Source of the DNA: Streptomyces beigongshangae | GTDB taxonomy: Bacteria; Actinomycetota; Actinomycetes; Streptomycetales; Streptomycetaceae | Direction: 5' to 3' | DNA length: 64,000 bases | Assembly (NCBI RefSeq): GCF_019710745.1 | Contig: NZ_JAHKJW010000013.1 | Location: 94,042 to 158,041, forward strand | In this document: in pieces, positions 1 to 7,987 of the stretch | Position numbering within the stretch: the stretch's first letter is position 1 | Layout of the letters: each line of letters begins with the position of its first letter | Program-made: the position numbers and the translations under genes | Notes under the pieces: model-generated | Databases searched by the model: none | What the model was told of the DNA's origin: nothing | Seen by the model: the letters and a program-made list of their open reading frames with translations, nothing else

Positions 1-32
1 GCCCCCTCCGGCCGGGGCGGCCCTCCTCCGCA

Positions 33-80
33 CGGACGCGTGCGGACGCGTACGGACGCACGGACGTGCACGGACGCATG
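33..80. repeat. Degenerate 10-bp tandem repeat at the left edge
   Basis: Five units of the form CGGACGCGTA (33-42, 43-52, 53-60, 61-70, 71-80; the third is 8 bp). They lie just downstream of the response regulator gene and contain no supported gene. A short hairpin, GGGGCC-gtgc-GGCCCC (82-97), sits between the repeat and the stop codon and could terminate the leftward transcript. Confidence 0.6.
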
Positions 81-104
81 CGGGGCCGTGCGGCCCCGGC
101 CCGG

Positions 105-776
105 TCACTGCGCGCCGGGACGCACCAACCCGCTCTCGTACGCGTACACCGCGGCCTGCACCCGGTCCCGCAGTCCCAGCTTGGTGAGCACGTGCCCCAC
201 ATGGGTCTTGACCGTGGTCTCGCTGACGAACAGGTCGGCGGCGATCTCCGCGTTCGACAGACCACGGGCCACCAGCTTCAGCACCTCCACCTCGCGCTCG
301 GTGAGGGTGTGGAGGGTGTCGGGCACCGGCTCGTCGCCCGACGGCAGATGGCCCGCGTACTTGTCGAGCAGCCGGCGCGTGATGCTGGGGGCCAGCATGG
401 CCTCGCCCGCGGCGACCACCCGGATCGCCTGCACCAGCTCGTTGGCCGGCGCGTCCTTCAGGAGGAAGCCGCTGGCACCGGCGCGCAGGGCCTCCACCAC
501 GTACTCGTCGAGGTCGAAGGTCGTCAGGACCAGCACCTTCGCCGGACCGTCCCGGCCCGGACCGGTGATCTGCCGGGTCGCCTCGACCCCGTCCATCCTC
601 GGCATGCGGATGTCCATCAGCACCACATCGGGCTGCAGGGCACGCACCTGGTCGAGCGCCTGGAGACCGTCACCGGCCTCGCCGACGACCGCGATGTCCT
701 GCTCGGCCTCCAGGATCATCCGGAAGCCGGTGCGCAGCAGCGGCTGGTCGTCGACCAGTAGGACGCGGATGGCCAC
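105..776 (-). CDS. NarL/LuxR-family two-component response regulator
   Basis: A 223-residue response regulator that activates or represses transcription when phosphorylated by a sensor kinase. The N-terminal receiver domain (about 1-120) has the acidic pair DD at 9-10, the phospho-acceptor Asp55 in VLMDIRMP and a conserved Lys in LLKDA. The C-terminal LuxR-type helix-turn-helix (about 155-215) has the typical TEREVEVL and SNAEIAADLFVSETTVKTH segments. The start is GTG at 776, with AAGGAG (783-788) 6 nt upstream. It follows the RecB-like gene on the same strand after an 84-nt gap. No sensor kinase is visible beside it; the partner may lie left of the window. The target genes cannot be told from sequence. 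Confidence 0.93.
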   Translation of the reverse strand: MAIRVLLVDDQPLLRTGFRMILEAEQDIAVVGEAGDGLQALDQVRALQPDVVLMDIRMPRMDGVEATRQITGPGRDGPAKVLVLTTFDLDEYVVEALRAGASGFLLKDAPANELVQAIRVVAAGEAMLAPSITRRLLDKYAGHLPSGDEPVPDTLHTLTEREVEVLKLVARGLSNAEIAADLFVSETTVKTHVGHVLTKLGLRDRVQAAVYAYESGLVRPGAQ

Positions 777-860
777 GTGATTCTCCTTCGCTAGTCCGCC
801 CCCATTCTGCCCTGCGCCGGTCGCCCGGCCCGCCCGCGGGGCACCCGCGGCCCGCCGGGC

Positions 861-1841
861 CTACGCGCCGCCGGACTCCCCGCCGGTCCCGGACTCCCTG
901 CCGGTCCCGGACGCCCGCGCCGGCAGGACCGGCAGCGGATACGGCGGGGGAGTGCCGCCGAACTCCGGGCAGACGGAGCGGTGGTCGCACCAGCCGCAGA
1001 GCTTGGTGCGCCGCGGACGCCAGTCACCGGTCTCCGTGGCGAGCCGGATCGCCTCCCACAGCGAGTGCAGCTTGCGCTCCACCCGCTCCAGGTCGGCCGG
1101 CACCGGGTCGTACGTGAGCACGTCGCCGCTGCCCAGATAGACGAGCTGGAGGCGGCGCGGGACGACCTGCTTGAGCCGCCACACCACGAGGGCGTAGAAC
1201 TTCATCTGGAACAGGGCGCCCTCGGCGTACTCCGGACGCGGGGCCTTTCCCGTCTTGTAGTCGACGATCCGCACCTCACCGGTGGGCGCCACGTCGACGC
1301 GGTCGATGATGCCGCGCAGTTTCAGGCCCGAGTCGAGCTGCGCCTCCACGAAGAGCTCGCGCTCGGCGGGTTCGAGGCGGGTCGGGTCCTCCAGCGTGAA
1401 CCAGCGCTCGACCAGCCGCTCGGCCTCGCCGAGCCAGCGTGCCAGCTTCTCGCCCGCGTCCTGCTCGTCGGAGTCCGCGAACAGCCCGGCCAGCTCCGGC
1501 TTCGCCGCCAGCAGTCGCTCCCACTGGCCCGGGATCAGCGACTTGGCGCGCGGCGCCGTCCGCTCGCCGGCCGGGGAGTCGAAGAGCCGCTCCAGGACCG
1601 CGTGCACCAGCGTCCCGCGGGTGGCCGCCTCGCTCGGCTTCTCGGGCAGCTTGTCGATCACCCGGAACCGGTACAGCAGCGGACACTGCATGAAGTCCCC
1701 GGCCCGGGAGGGCGACAGGGAGGCAGGAGCCACGGCCCCGGTGCCGCGCCCGCCGGTGGCGTGCCGCGCCCCCGCGTCGGCGGTGTCGGGCGAGGAGGCC
1801 GGGGCGTCCGCCGGTACGGCGCCGTCGGTGCTGGTTTCCAT
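861..1841 (-). CDS. RecB/Cas4-like PD-(D/E)XK nuclease with Fe-S cluster cysteines
   Basis: A predicted DNA exonuclease of 326 residues. Nuclease motifs are visible in order: RGTLVH with His80, GIIDRVD with Asp180, VDYKTGK with Asp194 and Lys196, and Gln212 in QMKFYA. Four cysteines, Cys53 near the N-terminus and Cys282, Cys285 and Cys291 near the C-terminus (C-x2-C-x5-C), match the [4Fe-4S] clasp of AddB/Cas4-type nucleases. The start ATG at 1841 is the first Met of the conserved part. It has no good ribosome site, but a PafBC-type promoter ends 8 nt upstream, so the message is probably leaderless and DNA-damage induced. A homologue (Rv2119) also lies beside trmI in Mycobacterium tuberculosis. 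The biological substrate is unknown. Confidence 0.88.
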   Translation of the reverse strand: METSTDGAVPADAPASSPDTADAGARHATGGRGTGAVAPASLSPSRAGDFMQCPLLYRFRVIDKLPEKPSEAATRGTLVHAVLERLFDSPAGERTAPRAKSLIPGQWERLLAAKPELAGLFADSDEQDAGEKLARWLGEAERLVERWFTLEDPTRLEPAERELFVEAQLDSGLKLRGIIDRVDVAPTGEVRIVDYKTGKAPRPEYAEGALFQMKFYALVVWRLKQVVPRRLQLVYLGSGDVLTYDPVPADLERVERKLHSLWEAIRLATETGDWRPRRTKLCGWCDHRSVCPEFGGTPPPYPLPVLPARASGTGRESGTGGESGGA

Positions 1842-1849
1842 GACGACAG

Positions 1850-1872
1850 ACCTTACGGCTCCCCACTGACAC
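1850..1872 (-). promoter_or_regulatory. PafBC-type (RecA-NDp-like) promoter of the RecB-like nuclease
   Basis: On the minus strand the sequence reads GTGTCAGTGGG, six bases, then TAAGGT. The mycobacterial and streptomycete DNA-damage promoter, as I recall it, is TTGTCAGTGGC-N6-TAGTGT. The match is 9 of 11 in the upstream element with identical spacing. The -10 hexamer ends 8 nt before the ATG, which implies a leaderless mRNA. Confidence 0.65.
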
Positions 1873-2024
1873 AGCGGCACACGGTGATCCACGCCTCGTA
1901 CGCCCGTACGGAAAACGGATGGGGTGCCGGGGCCGAACACACCACGACGGACGCATACCATCGACCACAAGACCGCTCGCGGGGCATGATCGCGAGCGGG
2001 ACACGCGGCGGACGAGGGGACATC

Positions 2025-3608
2025 GTGGACGAGAGCGGCGGAAGCGGGCAGCCGCGTTCCGGCACGGACGAGGCGGACGAGCGCCGCACGGGCCGGCCGC
2101 GGCCCGGCGACCCGGCGGCCACGACGGCCCGGCCGCCCTCCGCCCAGGACCCGTCCGCCACCGACGCCCCGGCGCAGCAGCCGGACCCGGCCCTGCCCGG
2201 ACCGTCCCAGGACCCGGTGGCGGACCGCTTCCGCAAGGGCCCGGTCGCCGCGGACCCCCCGCCGGCCGCCCGGGCCCGGCAGACGCCGCCGCCCGACACG
2301 GACCCGTCCGCCACCGACGCCCCGGCGGACCCGCGGACCGGCGGTCCCCACGCCCCCCGGCACGCGCACGACGCCCACCGCTCCGATGCGCACACCATCC
2401 CCGACCCCGACAAGGGCGGAAAGAGCGGGAAGGGCCCGGCCCCCCGGCGAGCCAAGGAGCCCGGCGGCGGCCTCCTCATGGGACGCCCCTTCGGCGTACC
2501 CGTGTACGTGGCCCCCAGCTGGTTCCTCGTCGCCGCCCTCATCACCTGGGTCTTCGGCGGCCAGCTCGACCGGGTCCTGCCCGAACTGGGCATGGCCCGC
2601 TACCTCGTCTCGCTCTTCTTCGCGGTCGCCTTCTACGCCTCCGTCCTCGTCCACGAACTGGCGCACACGGTCGCGGCCCTGCGCTTCGGGCTGCCCGTGC
2701 GCCGTATCCAGCTGCAGTTCTTCGGAGGCGTCTCCGAGATCGAGAAGGAGTCCGAGACGCCCGGGCGCGAGTTCGTCCTGGCCTTCGTCGGCCCGCTGCT
2801 CTCCCTCGTCCTCGGCGGCCTCTTCTACGTCGCCCTCCAGGCCGTCGAACCGGGCACCGTCCCCGGCGTCCTGCTGGCCGGCCTGATGATCTCGAACCTG
2901 ATCGTCGCCGCGTTCAACCTGCTCCCCGGCCTCCCCCTCGACGGTGGCCGCATGCTCCGGGCCGTCGTCTGGAAGATCACCGGCAGACCCATGACCGGCA
3001 CCGTCGCCGCCGCCTGGGTCGGCCGCGCCCTCGCGATCTCGGTCCTCGTCGGACTGCCCCTGTTCACGCACTCCGGCGCGCTCGGCGCGGACGCCGACGA
3101 CATCGGCGGCATGGACACCGTCATGGACGCCCTGCTCGCCGCGATCCTCGCCGCGATCATCTGGACCGGCGCCGGGAACAGCCTGCGCATGGCCCGGCTG
3201 CGCGAGCACCTGCCCGAGCTCCGGGCCCGCGCCCTCACCCGGCGCGCCGTCCCCGTCGAGAGCGACACCCCGCTCTCCGAGGCGCTGCGCCGTGCCAACG
3301 CCGCCGGCGCGCGCGCCCTGGTCGTGGTCGACGCCGAGGGCGAACCCCTGTCCCTGGTCCGCGAGGCCGCCATCGTGGGCGTCCCCGAACACCGCCGCCC
3401 CTGGGTCGCCGTCGGCGGCCTCGCCCAGGACCTGACGGACGGCATGCGCGTCTCCGCCGAACTGGCCGGCGAGGACCTCCTGGAGATCCTGCGCGCGACC
3501 CCCGCGACCGAGTACCTCGTGGTGGAGGACTCCGGCGAGATCTACGGCGTCCTCTCGGCGGCGGACGTGGAGAAGGCGTTCGTCAAGGCGATGGCCCGCC
3601 CCAGCTGA
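2025..3608 (+). CDS. Site-2-type intramembrane metalloprotease with CBS domains (M50)
   Basis: A membrane-embedded zinc protease of about 527 residues, of the type that cleaves transmembrane substrates such as anti-sigma factors. The first 150 residues are Pro/Arg-rich and disordered, with a repeated DPSATDAPA segment. Then come several membrane helices with the zinc motif H210-E-L-A-H214 and the second zinc-ligand region LPLDGGR around Asp306. Two CBS-like modules occupy the last 130 residues and end near EKAFVKAM. The start chosen is GTG at 2025 with GAGGGGA (2014-2020) just upstream; ATG 1986, 13 codons earlier and in frame, is the alternative. It is divergent from the nuclease gene. The substrate is unknown. 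Confidence 0.88.
   Translation: MDESGGSGQPRSGTDEADERRTGRPRPGDPAATTARPPSAQDPSATDAPAQQPDPALPGPSQDPVADRFRKGPVAADPPPAARARQTPPPDTDPSATDAPADPRTGGPHAPRHAHDAHRSDAHTIPDPDKGGKSGKGPAPRRAKEPGGGLLMGRPFGVPVYVAPSWFLVAALITWVFGGQLDRVLPELGMARYLVSLFFAVAFYASVLVHELAHTVAALRFGLPVRRIQLQFFGGVSEIEKESETPGREFVLAFVGPLLSLVLGGLFYVALQAVEPGTVPGVLLAGLMISNLIVAAFNLLPGLPLDGGRMLRAVVWKITGRPMTGTVAAAWVGRALAISVLVGLPLFTHSGALGADADDIGGMDTVMDALLAAILAAIIWTGAGNSLRMARLREHLPELRARALTRRAVPVESDTPLSEALRRANAAGARALVVVDAEGEPLSLVREAAIVGVPEHRRPWVAVGGLAQDLTDGMRVSAELAGEDLLEILRATPATEYLVVEDSGEIYGVLSAADVEKAFVKAMARPS
2148..2327 (+). repeat. 27-bp exact direct repeat inside the protease gene
   Basis: Positions 2148-2174 and 2301-2327 are identical over 27 bases and encode the peptide DPSATDAPA twice in the disordered N-terminal tail of the site-2 protease. 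This probably reflects slippage or duplication in a low-complexity region. Confidence 0.8.
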
Positions 3609-3669
3609 GCCCCCGGGCACACCGGGGCCGTGGTCGGCGCCCTCCGCGATCGCCGGTAGGCTGGTCCGC

Positions 3670-4575
3670 ATGTCCGAACCGACCGGTGCCGCCCGCCGAC
3701 GCGGGCCCTTCAAGGTCGGGGACCAGGTACAGCTGACCGACCCCAAGGGCCGCCACTACACGTTCACGCTCGAAGCAGGGAAGAACTTCCACACCCACAA
3801 GGGTTCCTTCCCGCACGACGAGCTGATCGGCGCGCCCGAGGGCAGCGTTGTCCGCACCACGGGGAACGTCGCCTATCTGGCGCTGCGCCCCCTGCTCCCC
3901 GACTACGTCCTGTCCATGCCCCGCGGCGCCGCCGTGGTCTACCCCAAGGACGCGGGGCAGATCCTGTCCTTCGCGGACATCTTCCCCGGCGCGCGCGTCG
4001 TGGAGGCGGGTGTGGGCTCCGGATCGCTCAGCAGCTTCCTGCTGCGCGCCATCGGCGACCAGGGCATGCTGCACTCCTACGAGCGCCGCGAGGACTTCGC
4101 CGAGATCGCCCGGGCCAACGTGGAACGCTACTTCGGCGGCCCCCACCCCGCCTGGCAGCTCACCGTCGGCGACCTCCAGGACAACCTGTCGGACACCGAC
4201 GTCGACCGTGTCGTCCTCGACATGCTCGCCCCCTGGGAGTGCCTCGAAGCCGTCTCCAAGGCGCTCGTCCCCGGCGGCATCGTCTGCTGCTACGTGGCGA
4301 CCACCACCCAGCTCGCCCGGACCGTCGAGTCCATCCGCGAGATCGGCTGCTTCAACGAGCCGACCGCCTGGGAGTCGATGGTCCGCAACTGGCACATCGA
4401 GGGCCTGGCCGTCCGCCCCGACCACCGGATGATCGGCCACACCGGCTTCCTGCTCACCGCCCGCCGCCTCGCGGACGGCGTCGAACCGCCCATGCGCCGC
4501 CGCCGTCCCTCCAAGGGCGCCTACGGCGAGGACTACACCGGCCCGAACGCCGAGGGCGGCGCCGCCGGCCGCTGA
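3670..4575 (+). CDS. trmI: tRNA (adenine-58-N1)-methyltransferase TrmI
   Basis: Makes m1A at position 58 of the tRNA T-loop, using S-adenosylmethionine. The 301-residue protein has the small N-terminal beta domain (VGDQVQLTDPKGRHY) and then a Rossmann methyltransferase fold with the SAM motif VVEAGVGSGS at about residues 110-119. The acidic end of the next strand is seen in the YERREDF segment, and a catalytic-site LDMLAPWE follows. Length and motifs match the actinobacterial homotetrameric enzyme (Rv2118c). There is no ribosome site: TAGGCT (3657-3662) ends 7 nt before the ATG, so a leaderless mRNA is likely. A small hairpin at 3611-3627 separates it from the protease gene. Confidence 0.94.
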   Translation: MSEPTGAARRRGPFKVGDQVQLTDPKGRHYTFTLEAGKNFHTHKGSFPHDELIGAPEGSVVRTTGNVAYLALRPLLPDYVLSMPRGAAVVYPKDAGQILSFADIFPGARVVEAGVGSGSLSSFLLRAIGDQGMLHSYERREDFAEIARANVERYFGGPHPAWQLTVGDLQDNLSDTDVDRVVLDMLAPWECLEAVSKALVPGGIVCCYVATTTQLARTVESIREIGCFNEPTAWESMVRNWHIEGLAVRPDHRMIGHTGFLLTARRLADGVEPPMRRRRPSKGAYGEDYTGPNAEGGAAGR

Positions 4576-4608
4576 CCCGGCCCCGCCCCCGCGCAACGCG
4601 CCACCACC

Positions 4609-4646
4609 GTGGCCGAGTTCCCGGACACCCCCCGGAACTCGGCCAC
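4609..4646 (+). terminator. Strong stem-loop after trmI
   Basis: A perfect 13-bp inverted repeat, GTGGCCGAGTTCC (4609-4621) with GGAACTCGGCCAC (4634-4646), separated by 12 nt and followed by a pyrimidine-rich stretch. It lies between the trmI stop and the next gene. Confidence 0.8.
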
Positions 4647-4797
4647 ACCGCTTCTCCCTTGACCTCCGCCCCGACCTTCCCCGACTCCTCCTCCGACGCC
4701 GCTCCGGTACCGCCCACCCCGCCGTTCCCCCGCGCTGTGACATGTGGCACCATGCTGGCCATCCCACCGGTACAGCCCTCACGGGAGACACTTCCTA

Positions 4798-5385
4798 GTG
4801 CAGCACTCCGCCGTCCCGGAACTGGCCCACACGCGCACTCGCCCGATCCACTGGGTCGCCACGGCGGCGGCGCTCGCCGCGGTCGTCGCGGCCTCCGCCT
4901 TCCTGCAACCCGACGCGGCCACGGCCGCCCAGCACGGCACGCGGGCCGCGAAGGACCCGGTCACCGCCGCGCCCCCCGACCCGGCCCGCGCCGAGTTCCC
5001 CCTCGACTGCGGCCCCGCGAAGGTCCTCGTCCAGCGGAAGGTCTCGGGCGACCTCGACGGCGACGGCCTCCCCGAGACGGTCGCCGCGGTCCGCTGCGAA
5101 GCGGGCTCGGGCACCCCGCCGAGCGGCGTCTACGTCCTCACCGGGACCGGGACCGGGAATGGGAATGCCCCGGGGGCACGCGTCGTCGCCACCCTCGTGG
5201 ACCCGGAGGACCGGCTCTCCGTCCAGGACCTCACGCTCCGCGACGCGACGGTCACCGCGACCCTGCTCGGCTACTCCTCGCCCGACGTGCCCAGTTGCTG
5301 CCCCGACGTGGACGAGGACGTCAAGTGGCAGTGGAAGGACGGCGCCTTCCTGCGCTCGGCGCCACCGGCCGCCCGGAGCATGTGA
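4798..5385 (+). CDS. Secreted protein of unknown function
   Basis: A 195-residue protein with a Sec-type signal region: basic HTRTRPIHW, then a hydrophobic Ala/Val stretch ending near ATAAQH. The mature part begins with a segment GDLDGDGLPE that resembles a calcium-binding FG-GAP or dockerin-like loop. Three cysteines cluster in the C-terminal half (one early, then a CC pair in VPSCCPD). The start is GTG 4798, with GGGAG (4783-4787) 10 nt upstream; an in-frame ATG at 4744 would place a non-signal stretch in front. Homologous secreted proteins sit beside arc in other Streptomyces (from memory). I recognise no enzymatic motif. Confidence 0.75.
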   Translation: MQHSAVPELAHTRTRPIHWVATAAALAAVVAASAFLQPDAATAAQHGTRAAKDPVTAAPPDPARAEFPLDCGPAKVLVQRKVSGDLDGDGLPETVAAVRCEAGSGTPPSGVYVLTGTGTGNGNAPGARVVATLVDPEDRLSVQDLTLRDATVTATLLGYSSPDVPSCCPDVDEDVKWQWKDGAFLRSAPPAARSM

Positions 5386-5428
5386 GGGACCGGAAGCCCG
5401 CGGGTCCCGGGGAGCTGCGTCCGCTCCC

Positions 5429-5734
5429 TCACTCCGCGTCGGGACCGTGGACCTCGACACCGTCCGACACACGGCGTACGTGGATGCAGTCGCCCGGGCA
5501 CTCCTTCGCGGAGTCGGCGACATCCCGCAGAAGTGTCAGGGGCACGGGCGTTGTCGCCCCCGGGGTCTGCAGGAGCTCGTCGGCGGGACTCTTCACGTAG
5601 GCCAGGCCGTCGATGTCCAGTTCGAAGACCTCGGGCGCGTACTGCGCGCAGATTCCGTCGCCGGTACACAGGTCCTGGTCGATCCAGACCTCCAGCGCCT
5701 CGGTGTCGGCTCCGGCCTCCTGCTGCACGGTCAT
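5429..5734 (-). CDS. Ferredoxin (3Fe-4S/4Fe-4S type)
   Basis: A small electron carrier of about 101 residues. Cysteine motifs LCTGDGICAQYAPEVF near the N-terminus and ECPGDCIHV near the C-terminus form one iron-sulfur cluster site. The acidic composition is typical of ferredoxins that serve cytochromes P450 or other oxygenases. It is divergent from arc, a pairing seen in other streptomycetes; no redox partner lies next to it. Start choice: ATG 5734 has AGGAG (5737-5741) only 2 nt away, whereas GTG 5728, two codons downstream, has it at an ideal 8 nt, so GTG 5728 may be the real start. A -10-like TAGGGT lies further upstream on the minus strand. Confidence 0.9.
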   Translation of the reverse strand: MTVQQEAGADTEALEVWIDQDLCTGDGICAQYAPEVFELDIDGLAYVKSPADELLQTPGATTPVPLTLLRDVADSAKECPGDCIHVRRVSDGVEVHGPDAE

Positions 5735-5907
5735 ATCTCCTGCCGTTTCCTTCGTCGAGCGGCCCGAAGGCGGGGAATCGGGCCAGCTCCGACGGGTGTT
5801 GAACACTTCGACCCTACCTCTGTCGGCTTCCCAATCATGTTGGGTGGGTATTCCCCTGGCGTGAGGGAGAGCGCAAGGGTGAAGATCGGACACACCCCGA
5901 CCGTCTT

Positions 5908-5913
5908 TATGAT
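5908..5913 (+). promoter_or_regulatory. Candidate -10 element for arc
   Basis: TATGAT lies 73 nt upstream of the arc start codon in the 250-bp divergent region between ferredoxin and arc, with a weak -35 candidate TCGGAC at 5886-5891. This is tentative; no experiment supports it. Confidence 0.3.
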
Positions 5914-5986
5914 CTAGGGGTTTCAATCGACACCCACCCAGGTAGGGTCTGGAAGCGTCCAGCTCCCCTTGGAGGAGGTGAGGACC

Positions 5987-7753
5987 GTGGCAGCCCACGA
6001 CGACGACATGAACCGCGGCATCCGCCCGGGACGAGGGTCCGACGACCCGTCCGGGCAGATTGCCTACCTTGAGCAGGAGATCGCCGTCCTGCGACGCAAG
6101 CTCGCCGACTCTCCGCGGCACACGAGGATTCTCGAAGAGCGGATCGTCGAGCTGCAGACCAATCTGGCCGGCGTCTCCGCGCAGAACGAGCGGCTGGCGA
6201 ACACCCTCAGAGAGGCCCGCGACCAGATCGTGGCCCTCAAGGAGGAGGTCGACCGGCTCGCGCAGCCGCCGGCCGGCTTCGGGGTGTTCCTCGCGGCCAA
6301 CGAGGACGGCACGGCCGACATCTTCACCGGAGGCCGCAAACTCCGCGTGAACGTCAGCCCCGGCGTCGAGCTCGAAGAGCTCCGGCGCGGCCAGGAGATG
6401 ATGCTCAACGAGGCCCTCAACGTGGTCGAGGCCATGGAGTACGAGAGCGTCGGCGACATCGTCACCCTGAAGGAGGTCCTGGAGGACGGCGAACGCGCCC
6501 TCGTGGTCGGGCACACCGACGAGGAGCGGGTGGTACGGCTCGCCGAGCCGCTGCTGGACATCACCATCCGCCCCGGCGACGCCCTGCTCCTGGAACCCCG
6601 CTCGGGCTACGTCTACGAGGTGGTCCCCAAGAGCGAGGTCGAGGAGCTCGTCCTCGAAGAGGTCCCCGACATCGGCTACGAGCAGATCGGCGGTCTGGGC
6701 GGCCAGATCGAGATGATCCGCGACGCGGTCGAGCTCCCGTACCTCTACCCCGACCTGTTCAAGGAGCACGAACTGCGGCCGCCCAAGGGTGTGCTGCTGT
6801 ACGGGCCCCCCGGATGCGGCAAGACGCTCATCGCCAAGGCCGTCGCCAACTCGCTGGCCAAGAAGGTCGCCGAGGTGACCGGGCAGGCCACCGGCAAGAG
6901 CTTCTTCCTCAACATCAAGGGTCCCGAGCTCCTCAACAAGTACGTCGGCGAGACGGAGCGCCAGATCCGCCTCGTCTTCCAGCGGGCCCGGGAGAAGGCC
7001 AGCGAGGGCACCCCCGTCATCGTCTTCTTCGACGAGATGGAGTCCCTCTTCCGCACCCGCGGGTCCGGCGTCAGCTCGGACGTGGAGAACACCATCGTCC
7101 CGCAGCTGCTCGCCGAGATCGACGGTGTGGAGGGCCTGCAGAACGTGGTGGTGATCGGCGCCTCCAACCGCGAGGACATGATCGACCCCGCGATCCTGCG
7201 GCCCGGCCGGCTCGACGTCAAGATCAAGATCGAGCGCCCGGACGCCGAGGCGGCCAAGGACATCTTCGCCAAGTACCTCACCGAGCGCCTCCCGCTGCAC
7301 GCCGACGACGTCGGCGAGCACGGCGGCAGCAAGAGCACCACCGTCCAGAGCATGATCCAGACGGCCGTCGAGCACATGTACACCGAGTCCGAGGAGAACC
7401 GCTTCCTCGAAGTCACCTACGCCAACGGCGACAAGGAAGTCCTCTACTTCAAGGACTTCAACTCCGGCGCCATGATCGAGAACATCGTCGGCCGCGCCAA
7501 GAAGATGGCGATCAAGGACTTCCTCGAACACAGCCAGAAGGGCCTGCGCGTCTCCCACCTGCTCCAGGCATGCGTGGACGAGTTCAAGGAGAACGAGGAC
7601 CTGCCCAACACCACCAACCCGGACGACTGGGCCCGCATCTCCGGAAAGAAGGGCGAGCGGATCGTTTACATCCGTACGCTCATCACCGGAAAGCAGGGCG
7701 CGGACACCGGACGCTCCATCGACACGGTGGCGAACACCGGTCAGTACCTGTAA
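5987..7753 (+). CDS. arc: Proteasome-activating AAA ATPase Arc (Mpa)
   Basis: The ring ATPase that binds Pup on tagged proteins, unfolds them and feeds them into the 20S proteasome. The 588-residue protein has an N-terminal coiled coil (about 25-75) that captures Pup, then OB-fold domains, then an AAA+ module with Walker A GPPGCGKT (273-280) and Walker B IVFFDEME (Asp349, Glu350). It ends in GQYL, the C-terminal motif that docks into the proteasome alpha ring. The start is GTG 5987, with GGAGGAGG (5971-5978) 8 nt upstream; an earlier in-frame TTG at 5969 overlaps that ribosome site and is rejected. Length equals the known streptomycete Arc. Confidence 0.97.
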   Translation: MAAHDDDMNRGIRPGRGSDDPSGQIAYLEQEIAVLRRKLADSPRHTRILEERIVELQTNLAGVSAQNERLANTLREARDQIVALKEEVDRLAQPPAGFGVFLAANEDGTADIFTGGRKLRVNVSPGVELEELRRGQEMMLNEALNVVEAMEYESVGDIVTLKEVLEDGERALVVGHTDEERVVRLAEPLLDITIRPGDALLLEPRSGYVYEVVPKSEVEELVLEEVPDIGYEQIGGLGGQIEMIRDAVELPYLYPDLFKEHELRPPKGVLLYGPPGCGKTLIAKAVANSLAKKVAEVTGQATGKSFFLNIKGPELLNKYVGETERQIRLVFQRAREKASEGTPVIVFFDEMESLFRTRGSGVSSDVENTIVPQLLAEIDGVEGLQNVVVIGASNREDMIDPAILRPGRLDVKIKIERPDAEAAKDIFAKYLTERLPLHADDVGEHGGSKSTTVQSMIQTAVEHMYTESEENRFLEVTYANGDKEVLYFKDFNSGAMIENIVGRAKKMAIKDFLEHSQKGLRVSHLLQACVDEFKENEDLPNTTNPDDWARISGKKGERIVYIRTLITGKQGADTGRSIDTVANTGQYL

Positions 7754-7762
7754 AAGACAGGG

Positions 7763-7797
7763 CGGCTGCGGGTGCCCTCACCGGGTACCCGCAGCCG
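7763..7797 (+). terminator. Stem-loop terminator after arc
   Basis: A 15-bp stem (one G-T pair) formed by 7763-7777 and 7783-7797, with a 5-nt loop. It starts 10 nt after the arc stop codon and lacks a long T-run, as is usual in Streptomyces. Confidence 0.85.
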
Positions 7798-7987
7798 ACT
7801 GCTTTCCGGGACACGGCCGGAGCCGAGCAATGACGCAAATGATCTCCCCACCGGCGCGGTGGCGTTCTAGGCTCTTCGGTACCGCCGAGTCGCGCAGTGC
7901 GGGGACGGGCACCGCACACGCACCGGAGCGCCAGCGGTACGTGAGCGGCGTCCCCGACCGAGGACGCCGCCGGGCAAGGAGGGCCGC

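Noticed and set aside
5429..7558. A 709-codon open frame on the minus strand opposite arc
   Set aside because: Only its last 101 codons (the ferredoxin) are real. The rest is a shadow of arc with composition and codon bias of a non-coding frame.
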